In this document: positions 1-6,587 of the stretch, one piece after another
Position numbering within the stretch: the first letter of the stretch is position 1
How the letters are laid out: the number at the start of each line of letters is the position of its first letter
Assembly: GCA_903882825.1 (NCBI GenBank)
Contig: CAIRYL010000053.1
Coordinates: 1-8,216 of the forward strand
Reading direction: 5' to 3'
Source of the DNA: an uncultured Candidatus Peregrinibacteria bacterium
Lineage (GTDB): Bacteria; Patescibacteriota; Gracilibacteria; CAIRYL01
DNA: 8,216 bases
Program-made: the position numbers and the translations under genes
Notes under the pieces: model-generated
What the model was told of the DNA's origin: nothing
The model's database searches: none
The model's input: only the letters and a program-made list of their open reading frames with translations

Positions 1-30
1 TAAAATAATTCATTAATAAAAAAAATAAAA

Positions 31-795
31 TTATGCAATCGTTAATATTTCTCCTCTTTCTTTTCCCACTACAATGGTGTGTTCAAAATGTCCGGAAAGA
101 GATGCATCTTTTGAAAAAATAGTCCACTTATCAGGTGCGGTATAAATATGTTTTTTCCCTATATTTGCGATAGGTTCAATGGCAAAGGTCATTCCTTCTT
201 CTAAAAACATTCCTGTTCCTTTTTTCCCAAAATTATAAATATGTGGTTCTTCATGAACAGCACGTCCAATACCATGTCCTCCGAGTTCTTCTACTACACT
301 ATATCCCGCTTTTGTAATAATTTCTCCAATCGTTCCACTAATATCTCCGAGCCTCATCCCGTGTTTTGCAATTTCAATAGCAGAATACAAAGATTTTTGT
401 ACTGTTTCTAAAAACTTTTGTGTTTTTTTTGGAATTTCTCCTACCACAAATGTATAAGCAGAATCGGTACAAAACCCATCCCACTCCACCCCGAAATCAA
501 CACCAATAATATCTCCATTTTTCAATGGTATATCATTTGGGATTCCGTGTACCACTGCACTATTAACACTGGTGCAAACAGCACCTGGAAAACCCATATA
601 TCCATAAAATGCAGGACGAACTGTGTATTGTTTGCAGAGTTCATGAGCCATTTGATCGAGCATTTTTGGAGTAACTCCTGCAATACAAGATTTTCCAAGA
701 GTATGTAAAATAGTGTACAAAATAGAACCCCCTTTTCTCATAGTTTCTATTTGTGATGCTGTTTTCGGCATTGGAGGATTTTTTTTTGAAATCAT
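31..795 (-). CDS. map: Methionine aminopeptidase, type I
   Basis: This cytoplasmic metalloenzyme removes the initiator methionine from nascent proteins. The 254-residue length and whole-length pita-bread fold pattern match the short type Ia enzymes, which lack an N-terminal zinc finger. All five metal ligands are visible: D100 (in GVDFG), D111 (in CTDSAY), H174 (in GGHGIG), E207 (in IEP) and E238 (in FEHT). Each sits exactly three residues later than in the E. coli enzyme. The substrate-pocket histidines H83 (VVHGIP) and H181 (AVHEEP) are also present, so it should be active. The start is the first ATG. A second in-frame ATG at residue 9 is possible, because neither has a Shine-Dalgarno sequence. 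It lies 33 bp downstream of nusA on the same strand, so co-transcription is likely but not shown. A T-rich stretch follows the stop towards the left edge. Confidence 0.96.
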   Translation of the reverse strand: MISKKNPPMPKTASQIETMRKGGSILYTILHTLGKSCIAGVTPKMLDQMAHELCKQYTVRPAFYGYMGFPGAVCTSVNSAVVHGIPNDIPLKNGDIIGVDFGVEWDGFCTDSAYTFVVGEIPKKTQKFLETVQKSLYSAIEIAKHGMRLGDISGTIGEIITKAGYSVVEELGGHGIGRAVHEEPHIYNFGKKGTGMFLEEGMTFAIEPIANIGKKHIYTAPDKWTIFSKDASLSGHFEHTIVVGKERGEILTIA

Positions 796-813
796 TTGAG
801 GTTTTCAAGAAGC

Positions 814-837
814 AAAAAATAAGTTTTTTTATTTTTT
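814..837 (-). terminator. A/T-only hairpin at the end of nusA (weak terminator candidate)
   Basis: Read on the minus strand, AAAAAATAA (837-829) is followed by a 6-nt loop and its perfect complement TTATTTTTT (822-814). The nusA TAA stop codon is part of the first arm. The nine base pairs are all A-T, so the stem is weak and could be chance in such poly-A/T sequence. It could attenuate transcription between nusA and map, or do nothing. Confidence 0.2.
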
Positions 838-1959
838 TTCAGGATGTTGTATAGCTCCAAGGCTTTCTGTAAAGGCTTCATATTCTTCAATATTATACAT
901 ATCAAGCTCAAAACCAGTAAGTTCACTTGCTAATCGAATATTTTGCCCTCTTTTTCCGATCGCCATCGCACGTTCTTCTTCTTCTACAAATACGGCGGCC
1001 CTTTTTTTAATACGTTTCCCACTTTCTTCATCTACAAACTCTTGGTCAGTAATAACCACTACATTCGCAATTTTTGCAGGCTGAAGTGCTCGAGAAATCA
1101 CTGATGCAGGATTTTCATCCCATTCAATAACATCTACTCGTTCTCCACTCAATTCATCCATAATTGGATGTATTCGAGAACCTTTCTGTCCGATACAGGC
1201 ACCAACAGGATCAATTTTTTTATCAAATGCTCGTACTGCCACTTTTGAACGGATTCCCGCATCTCTTGCAATAGCCACTACCTCGACTTCTCCATGGGAA
1301 ATTTCTGGAATTTCTTCTGCCATTAATTTTTCTACTAATTTTGGATTTGTACGAGATACCAAGAGCTGTGGTCCTTTTGCAGAACTTCCCACTCTTTCCA
1401 AATATAAACGCATTCTTCGTCCTGGGAAATAACGTTCTCCTTGAACCCTTTGTCGTTCTCCCAATAAAACAGTAGTTTTTTCAATATCTACAAAAATATG
1501 ATTTCCTTCTACTCGATTTACACTTCCAGTAACGAGCTGTCCTTCGCGGTCTTTAAATCTTTGAAAAAGGGAAATCCGTTCTGCTTCTTGTACTTTTTGG
1601 AGAATAACTTGTTTTGCACTTTGTGCTGCAATTCTTCCGTATCCAGTAGGAGTTACATCTATATATACTTCATCACCGAGCTCTATATCTGGATTCACTG
1701 ATTTTGCTTCAGAAAGAGAAACTTCTACTTTTTCATCTACCACATCCCCATCTTCTACTACTTCCTTGAGAAGATAAATACGTGCGAGCTCTGGAGCATC
1801 TTCTTGAAGTTCAACACGAACTTCCATATCTCGATTTCCATAATCTTTCTTATAAGCGGCTGCGATAGCTGATTCGACTGCCTCCAAAACCAGATCTTTC
1901 TCAATATTTTTTTCAGAACAAAGCTGGCGAAGCGCCGCAATAAATTGTTGATTTTGCAT
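829..1959 (-). CDS. nusA: Transcription termination/antitermination factor NusA
   Basis: NusA binds RNA polymerase and nascent RNA, controlling pausing, termination and antitermination. The domains in order are an N-terminal polymerase-binding domain (about residues 1-135), an S1 domain (about 139-203), KH1 with the signature VGACIGQKGSRI (252-263), and KH2 with IGKRGQNIRLA (334-344). At 376 residues it resembles the short NusA of Bacillus and lacks the C-terminal acidic repeats of E. coli NusA. The reading frame is open for 66 more codons upstream. I chose the ATG at 1957-1959 because NusA homology starts at MQNQQFIAAL, the upstream residues are low-complexity, and the longer version would overlap the divergent gene's start. 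The usual neighbours rimP and infB are not adjacent; map follows instead. There is no Shine-Dalgarno sequence before the ATG. Confidence 0.96.
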   Translation of the reverse strand: MQNQQFIAALRQLCSEKNIEKDLVLEAVESAIAAAYKKDYGNRDMEVRVELQEDAPELARIYLLKEVVEDGDVVDEKVEVSLSEAKSVNPDIELGDEVYIDVTPTGYGRIAAQSAKQVILQKVQEAERISLFQRFKDREGQLVTGSVNRVEGNHIFVDIEKTTVLLGERQRVQGERYFPGRRMRLYLERVGSSAKGPQLLVSRTNPKLVEKLMAEEIPEISHGEVEVVAIARDAGIRSKVAVRAFDKKIDPVGACIGQKGSRIHPIMDELSGERVDVIEWDENPASVISRALQPAKIANVVVITDQEFVDEESGKRIKKRAAVFVEEEERAMAIGKRGQNIRLASELTGFELDMYNIEEYEAFTESLGAIQHPEKK

Positions 1960-1968
1960 AAAGAACAA

Positions 1969-1997
1969 TGTATAAAAACAAAAATCCGGTTTTTCAC
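1969..1997 (-). promoter_or_regulatory. Candidate promoter for nusA
   Basis: On the minus strand GTGAAA (1997-1992, four of six matches to the -35 consensus) is separated by 17 bp from TATACA (1974-1969, four of six matches to the -10 consensus). Transcription would begin near 1962, only a few bases before the nusA ATG at 1959. That would give a nearly leaderless mRNA, which fits the missing Shine-Dalgarno sequence. Both hexamers are imperfect and an alternative TACTAT lies further upstream (2060-2055), so this is tentative. Confidence 0.3.
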
Positions 1998-2062
1998 CAG
2001 ATCTAACCAAAAAATACCAAAAAAGATGATGAAATGCAAATTTTTCTTTTGGATATAGTACA

Positions 2063-2102
2063 GAAAAAAAAGGTATTATTTTTTTAAAAAAAAAGTTATA
2101 AT
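2063..2102 (+). promoter_or_regulatory. Candidate promoter of the beta-CASP gene with upstream A-tracts
   Basis: A perfect TATAAT -10 hexamer lies at 2097-2102, 25 bp before the ATG at 2128. No good -35 hexamer is seen at the standard distance (2074-2079 reads TATTAT). Just upstream are an A8 run (2064-2071) and a T7A9 tract (2079-2094), which could bend the DNA or act like an UP element. The predicted start near 2109 gives a leader of about 19 nt without a Shine-Dalgarno sequence. Confidence 0.45.
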
Positions 2103-2127
2103 ACAGTGAAATTTTTCTTATTTTTTT

Positions 2128-3540
2128 ATGAAAATTCATTTTTCTGGTGCAGCACAAGAGGTTACAGGTTCAAAACATTTATTAGAAATAAATGGAAAAT
2201 TTATATTACTCGACTGTGGATTGTTTCAAGGTCATCGCCAAGAGGCATATCAAAAAAATAAAACATTTCCATTTGATCCGAAAGCTATTGATGCAGTAGT
2301 GCTTTCTCATGGACATTTAGATCACTGTGGAAATCTTCCAACGTTGGTGAAAAAGGGATATCATGGGAAAATTTTTTGTACGGAAGCTACTGCCGATATT
2401 GTTCCTATTATGCTGGCTGATTCTGCTCATATTCAAGAGCAAGATGAAAAATTTATGGGGAAACATTTTCAAGAACTCAAAGTTCCAAACGAGCCTTTAT
2501 ATACAGTGAAAGATGCAGAAGCTGTCACTGCGCATTTAAGCGGAAGAGCATATCGTACACCATTTGAAATTCTTCCCGGGATATTGGTGGAATTTTATGA
2601 TGCGGGACATATTTTAGGATCTGCTTCTGTATATATTACATTTCAGGAAAATGGAAAAACGAGGACGTTTCTTTTTAGTGGTGATATTGGACGTGCTCAA
2701 AAAAATATTCTTCGGAATCCAGAACCTCCAAAAAATGTAGAAATAGTGGTTATTGAGTCGACATACGGAAATAGAAAACACGAACCTGTTGCTGAACTTC
2801 GGACAGAACTTGAAAAAATCGTAAAAAATACAGCTCTCCGTGGTGGGAAAATTATTATTCCAGCGTTTTCTCTTCAGCGAACACAAGAACTCGTTTATGA
2901 CCTTCATATTCTAGAAAAAGAAAAGAGAATTCCAAAAATGCCTATTTTTGTAGATTCTCCTCTTGCTACCAATGTGACTGATTTATATAGAAAACATAAG
3001 GAATGTTTTGACGAAGAATCATATCAGGATTTTTTATCTGAAGGTGAAGCAGTTTTATTTTTTGAAGGACTTCATTATACGAGATCTGTGGAAGAATCGA
3101 AGGCTATTAAAGATGTGGTAGGACCTGCAATTATTATTTCTGCGAGTGGAATGTGTGAAGGAGGTCGAATTCGTCATCATCTTCGAAATGAAGCCTCTGA
3201 TCCCAAAAATACGATTCTTATTATTGGATATCAAGCAGAATACACATTAGGAAGAAGAATTGTGGAAAGAAGACCTGTTATAAAAATTTTTGATGAACTT
3301 ATTAAACTTCGTGCAGATGTAAAAGTTTTAAATGGATATTCTGGGCATGCAGATGCAGATGAACTCGATGCTTTTTTAGAAAATATTGAAGGTATTAAAA
3401 ATGTTTTTGTGGTGCATGGTGAGTCTTCTCAAAGTTTTGCCTTTGCCAAAAGACTTCGTGAAAAAAGAGAGAGAAAGTGGACTATTGAAATACCAGAACC
3501 AGGAGATAGTCTTGATCCAGATGAAATTTTATTTTTTTAA
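2128..3540 (+). CDS. Beta-CASP metallo-beta-lactamase-fold ribonuclease
   Basis: This is an RNA-processing or RNA-decay nuclease of the CPSF73/TTHA0252-like group, probably cytoplasmic. The metallo-beta-lactamase motifs are complete: D29 (LDCGLFQG), H61-x-H63-x-D65-H66 (SHGHLDHCGN), H161 (DAGHILGS), D186 (FSGDIG) and the terminal H430 (VVHGES). The beta-CASP insert (about residues 205-385) carries motif A around E210 (ESTYGNRKH), motif B around P245 (PAFSLQRTQEL) and motif C around S338-M342 (SASGMCEGGR). The C-terminal RMMBL region holds H407 (YSGHADADEL). With two-metal ligands and all CASP motifs kept, it should be catalytically active. It has no N-terminal KH domains, unlike the archaeal aCPSF1 type, and its 470 residues are typical of stand-alone bacterial members. 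It is divergent from nusA across 168 bp. Substrate specificity (endo- or exonuclease) cannot be read from sequence alone. Confidence 0.93.
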   Translation: MKIHFSGAAQEVTGSKHLLEINGKFILLDCGLFQGHRQEAYQKNKTFPFDPKAIDAVVLSHGHLDHCGNLPTLVKKGYHGKIFCTEATADIVPIMLADSAHIQEQDEKFMGKHFQELKVPNEPLYTVKDAEAVTAHLSGRAYRTPFEILPGILVEFYDAGHILGSASVYITFQENGKTRTFLFSGDIGRAQKNILRNPEPPKNVEIVVIESTYGNRKHEPVAELRTELEKIVKNTALRGGKIIIPAFSLQRTQELVYDLHILEKEKRIPKMPIFVDSPLATNVTDLYRKHKECFDEESYQDFLSEGEAVLFFEGLHYTRSVEESKAIKDVVGPAIIISASGMCEGGRIRHHLRNEASDPKNTILIIGYQAEYTLGRRIVERRPVIKIFDELIKLRADVKVLNGYSGHADADELDAFLENIEGIKNVFVVHGESSQSFAFAKRLREKRERKWTIEIPEPGDSLDPDEILFF

Positions 3541-3566
3541 GAAAAGCTTTAAAAAAATAGTTTTTT
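3531..3566 (+). terminator. A/T-only hairpin plus T-run at the end of the beta-CASP gene
   Basis: ATTTTTTTAA (3531-3540, ending in the TAA stop codon) is the perfect 10-bp complement of TTAAAAAAAT (3549-3558), with an 8-nt loop. A T6 run follows at 3561-3566, with more T-rich sequence after CA. The geometry is that of an intrinsic terminator, but the stem has no G-C pairs, so strength is doubtful. Confidence 0.3.
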
Positions 3567-3684
3567 CATTTTTAGAAGGAACGAAAAACGCTATATTATA
3601 AGCCATTTTTTAGGTTTATAATTAAAATTTTTGAGTTTTACAGACTTTCTTTCTATTTTTATGAGAATAAAAATATGTGAATGT

Positions 3685-3714
3685 TTGTAAAAAAATATTT
3701 TTTAATGTTATATT
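3685..3714 (+). promoter_or_regulatory. Candidate extended -10 promoter of the acyl-CoA synthetase gene
   Basis: TTGTAA (3685-3690) is followed after 18 bp by TATATT (3709-3714), and a TG dinucleotide at 3706-3707 gives the extended -10 pattern TGnTATATT. Transcription would start near 3721, leaving a leader of about 16 nt before the ATG at 3737. A second TATAAT at 3617-3622 lies further upstream without a clear -35 partner. Confidence 0.45.
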
Positions 3715-3736
3715 CTTTAGGATTTTTTATTTTTCT

Positions 3737-5836
3737 ATGTCCAATAGTGCTCTTTCTTCTTTTTTTTCCCCTTCTTCTGTTGCCGTTGTAGGTGCTTCTG
3801 AAAATGCTGAAAAACTGGGAAGTGTTATTTTACAAAATATTTTAGATGCTCAATTCCCAGGGAAAATAAGGGGAATAAATCCGAAATATACAGGAAAAAC
3901 ACTTATGGGAGTTCCTTTTCTCTCTCGTCTTTCTGATGAAAAAGAACCCTTTGATCTCGTGGTAATTGTTGTACCTGCATCGTTTACAAAAGCGGTTGTA
4001 GAAGATGCTATTCAAAATAAAACAAAAAATATTATTCTTATTTCTGCTGGTTTTGGAGAAGTGGGTAATATAGAACTGGAACATGAAATTCAAATATTAT
4101 GCGAACAAAATGGTATTACGCTTTTGGGACCCAACTGCCTCGGTGCTATTTTTCCATTTGCAAAACTGAATGCAAGCTTTGCAGATGGGTTTCCGGAGGA
4201 GGGGAATATCTGTTTTGTATCCCAATCTGGAGCATTTTGTACAGCAGTATTAGATTGGGCTATGGAAAAAGGAATTGGATTTTCTCATTTTATTTCTTTA
4301 GGTAATAAAGCGGGTATTTCAGAAATAGAAATTTTAGAACATTTAGCAGATGATCCAAAAGTTCAGATTTTTGCTTTTTATTTGGAATCACTTCGAAATG
4401 GAAATCGTTTTATAAAACTTATTGAAAAAATTTCAAATACGAAACCTGTTGTTATTTTACAACCTGGACGTTCGATAAAAGCATTGGAAGCGAGTGCTTC
4501 ACACACCGGAAGTCTTGCACCAAATGCTCGGGTTTTAGAGGCCGCTTATAAAAAAGCAGGAGCTATTCAGGTTCTTTCTATGCGTGAAATGTTCGGAGTA
4601 TTGAAAGTTCTTTCTTTTGCAAAGGGGAAAAATTTTGGAAGAAGATTGGGGATTATTACGAATGCAGGGGGAGTAGGAGTAGAAGCTTCAGATCTTACAG
4701 AGGAAAATCATTTAGAATTGGTAGATCTTTCTTCTGAACTCATGGATACTCTCAGAAAATCACTTCCTGCGGAGGCAAATACGAAAAATCCTATTGATAT
4801 TATTGGAGATGCAAAAACAGATCGTTATAATACGGCACTTGAAATTCTTGCAAAATCAAATGAAGTAGACCAAATCTTAGTATTATTGACTCCTCAACGT
4901 ACGACCGAAATTGAAAAAACAGCGAATTGTATTGCGGATTGGTTTGAGAAAATTCCTCAAAATATTATCGCCAGCTTTGTAGGAGGCGAAAAAGTATGGA
5001 AAGGAATTCGTATTCTTCGATCACGAAAAACACCAGCCTTCCGATTTTCGGTAGAAGCGATTCGAACAATGTCATTATTGGCAAATAGGACTGTACAAAT
5101 GGAAAAAACACCTGCGTTGAGAACATTTTTCCCATCTTCTGCTTCTGTTTTACAAAATCTTTTAGATGAAGCAAATGTAAAAAATGAAAAAAGCCTTTCT
5201 GCAGAGGCTACAGAAGCATTTTTAAAAGCGTATGAACTTGATTTCCCACTTTCTGGTGGATTTACCGACAAAGAAGAAGCAAAAAAATTCGCAAGTTCAT
5301 TTTTTCCAGACAGAAAAGTGGTGGTAAAGCTCTCTGCACCTTCTGCATTGCATAAAACAGAAATGAAAGGAGTATTTTTAGATGTTTCACGAGAAGATCT
5401 CTTTGATGAAGCTTGGGAAAGTCTTTCTCACTCTATTTCCAAATTTAAAATTCCTGATGCAAAAATATTAATTCAAGAACAAATTCCAAAAGGAACAGAA
5501 GTAATTGTTGGGATTCATAGTGATAGTACTTTTGGGAAAGTATTATTATTTGGAATGGGTGGCATTTATACGGAAATTTTACAAGATACAACAATTGAAG
5601 TTTTGCCAGATGCAGATATTCCGAGTATGATTGGACGAACGAAAGTAGGAAAAGTACTCATGGGAGTAAGAGGAGAAGCACCAAAAGCTATTGCGGATCT
5701 TCAAAAAACAATGGAACACATTGCCTATATGGCAGAAGATTTCCCAGATATTTTTGCAATTGATATGAATCCTATTTTCGTAACTGAACAACGTGCAATT
5801 TGTGTAGATGTAAAGATTTTGCTTGCATCAGCATAA
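3737..5836 (+). CDS. Acetate--CoA ligase (ADP-forming), fused alpha-beta subunits
   Basis: This cytoplasmic enzyme of the NDP-forming acyl-CoA synthetase superfamily converts acetyl-CoA (or another acyl-CoA), ADP and phosphate to the acid, CoA and ATP. It is a substrate-level phosphorylation step in fermentation. The order is a Rossmann CoA-binding domain (about 8-130, VAVVGAS at 15-21), a ligase-CoA flavodoxin-like domain (about 155-300), a linking region, and a C-terminal ATP-grasp domain (about 480-699). Visible active-site features are E217 (YLESLR), the phospho-histidine H256 (SASHTGSLA), H539-K540 (ALHKTE), the glycine loop FGMGG (605-609) and D677/N679 (IDMNP). The length, about 700 residues, is normal for the fused form. 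I prefer the ATG at 3737 over one 20 codons upstream because homology starts at once, the extra residues are low-complexity, and the candidate promoter lies inside them. Acyl specificity is not readable from sequence. Confidence 0.93.
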   Translation: MSNSALSSFFSPSSVAVVGASENAEKLGSVILQNILDAQFPGKIRGINPKYTGKTLMGVPFLSRLSDEKEPFDLVVIVVPASFTKAVVEDAIQNKTKNIILISAGFGEVGNIELEHEIQILCEQNGITLLGPNCLGAIFPFAKLNASFADGFPEEGNICFVSQSGAFCTAVLDWAMEKGIGFSHFISLGNKAGISEIEILEHLADDPKVQIFAFYLESLRNGNRFIKLIEKISNTKPVVILQPGRSIKALEASASHTGSLAPNARVLEAAYKKAGAIQVLSMREMFGVLKVLSFAKGKNFGRRLGIITNAGGVGVEASDLTEENHLELVDLSSELMDTLRKSLPAEANTKNPIDIIGDAKTDRYNTALEILAKSNEVDQILVLLTPQRTTEIEKTANCIADWFEKIPQNIIASFVGGEKVWKGIRILRSRKTPAFRFSVEAIRTMSLLANRTVQMEKTPALRTFFPSSASVLQNLLDEANVKNEKSLSAEATEAFLKAYELDFPLSGGFTDKEEAKKFASSFFPDRKVVVKLSAPSALHKTEMKGVFLDVSREDLFDEAWESLSHSISKFKIPDAKILIQEQIPKGTEVIVGIHSDSTFGKVLLFGMGGIYTEILQDTTIEVLPDADIPSMIGRTKVGKVLMGVRGEAPKAIADLQKTMEHIAYMAEDFPDIFAIDMNPIFVTEQRAICVDVKILLASA

Positions 5837-5859
5837 GTGAATCTCATCTCATATAGAGT

Positions 5860-5946
5860 AGGAACCCTGCTGTAGTATCCAAAAAATCCATTGTGTAGTG
5901 TTATTGAGTTTTTTGCATTTTTCGGGTACTATTTCACAGGGTTCCT
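5860..5946. repeat. Long imperfect inverted repeat (structured 87-nt element)
   Basis: Three nested helices can be drawn. The outer one is AGGAACCCTG (5860-5869) with CAGGGTTCCT (5937-5946), ten perfect pairs. The middle one is GTAGTATCC (5872-5880) with GGGTACTAT (5924-5932), nine pairs including two G-U. The inner one is AAAAAT (5882-5887) with ATTTTT (5917-5922), six pairs, extended past a C/C mismatch by two more pairs (5889-5890 with 5914-5915). The outer and middle helices are separated by a small internal loop; the apical loop is 5891-5913. It starts 24 nt after the synthetase stop codon and ends 15 nt before the first pilin ATG. A pyrimidine-rich run (TTCCTCTTTTCT) follows, so terminator activity is possible. 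It could instead be a structured leader, a 3'-UTR element or a small RNA. I do not recognise it as a known family. Confidence 0.6.
5904..5932 (+). promoter_or_regulatory. Candidate promoter of the pilin operon
   Basis: TTGAGT (5904-5909, four of six to the -35 consensus) is separated by 17 bp from TACTAT (5927-5932, four of six to the -10 consensus). The start would fall near 5939, giving a leader of about 23 nt with no Shine-Dalgarno sequence. The -10 box forms part of the 3' arm of the large inverted repeat, so a transcript begun here would lack the 5' arms and could not form the full structure. Confidence 0.35.
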
Positions 5947-5961
5947 TCCTCTTTTCTAAAC

Positions 5962-6576
5962 ATGAAACAGAAAACTATTTCTCGAGGCTATACGTTGGTG
6001 GAACTGATGGTCACACTCTCTGTATTTGTCCTCGTTATGACAATGGTTATGAGTTACTATGATCCAAGACCAAAAAAAAGAGAAGAAATGAGGGGGCAAA
6101 TGATGGAATTATTAACACTTTTTGAATCTGCTCGAGGGTATGCCATATCGAATACTACAATAGAGATAATACCAGGTGGCGAACAAGTAGTACCATCAGG
6201 GGGATATGGTATTTATATGGATTTTCCCAATAAACAGTTTACAATTTTTGCAGATGTAAATGATCCAAATCCAGCGGATGGTATCGCTTCCAGTGCTGGG
6301 AATGGGGCTTATGATCCTGCTCAAGATCATGTTTTAAAAGTAGTAACAGTAACGAATCCAAATTTAACTTTTTCTGGATTACTAGGAGATGCAACAGAAT
6401 ATACTCAAAATCCTATTACTATTATTTTTATTCCACCCAATGGAAATTCACTTATTTCCGGAAATATTAACAATATAAAAATGGACATGAAAGTAGAACA
6501 TCCGAGCATTCTTATTGAAAATATTACTTTTAATCGTATTTCTGGTTTTTTTGAGCGTTCTCAAATTATTCCATAA
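5962..6576 (+). CDS. Type IV prepilin-like protein, FimT/GspH-like minor pilin
   Basis: This is an inner-membrane-anchored minor pilin or pseudopilin of 204 residues. The class III signal is textbook: a short basic leader ending in R8-G9, predicted cleavage after G9, then Y10-T-L-V-E14 with glutamate at +5. A hydrophobic helix runs to about residue 32 (YTLVELMVTLSVFVLV). A linker rich in K, R and E follows (37-45). The C-terminal globular part contains GYGIYMDFP (81-89) and FTIFADVND (93-101), the pattern seen in FimT/GspH proteins of Gram-positives and candidate phyla. It opens a three-gene cassette and is separated by 11 bp from the next gene. The first-gene position matches the GspH slot of minor pseudopilin operons. 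No Shine-Dalgarno sequence precedes the ATG. The assignment to minor rather than major pilin rests on gene order and sequence style. Confidence 0.85.
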   Translation: MKQKTISRGYTLVELMVTLSVFVLVMTMVMSYYDPRPKKREEMRGQMMELLTLFESARGYAISNTTIEIIPGGEQVVPSGGYGIYMDFPNKQFTIFADVNDPNPADGIASSAGNGAYDPAQDHVLKVVTVTNPNLTFSGLLGDATEYTQNPITIIFIPPNGNSLISGNINNIKMDMKVEHPSILIENITFNRISGFFERSQIIP

Positions 6577-6587
6577 TTTTATAATCA

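Noticed and set aside
418..708. Open frame of 96 codons antisense to map
   Set aside because: It lies opposite the conserved catalytic core of map, and its composition (many Cys, Trp, His) is typical of a shadow frame.
1960..2157. 66-codon N-terminal extension of the nusA reading frame
   Set aside because: The extra residues are low-complexity and unlike NusA, and the extension would overlap the start of the divergent nuclease gene and cover both promoter candidates.
3677..3736. 20-residue hydrophobic N-terminal extension of the acyl-CoA synthetase
   Set aside because: The Rossmann CoA-binding domain starts directly after the downstream ATG. The extension is poly-F/I encoded by T-rich DNA containing the likely -10 box, and a membrane anchor is not expected in this family.
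4957..5271. Open frame of 104 codons antisense to the acyl-CoA synthetase
   Set aside because: It lies wholly inside a strongly conserved gene, has no recognisable domain and no own promoter, and looks like a shadow frame.
5860..5946. Integron attC site
   Set aside because: The arms do not carry the RYYYAAC/GTTRRRY core pattern, there is no integrase, and the flanking genes look like ordinary chromosomal genes rather than cassettes.
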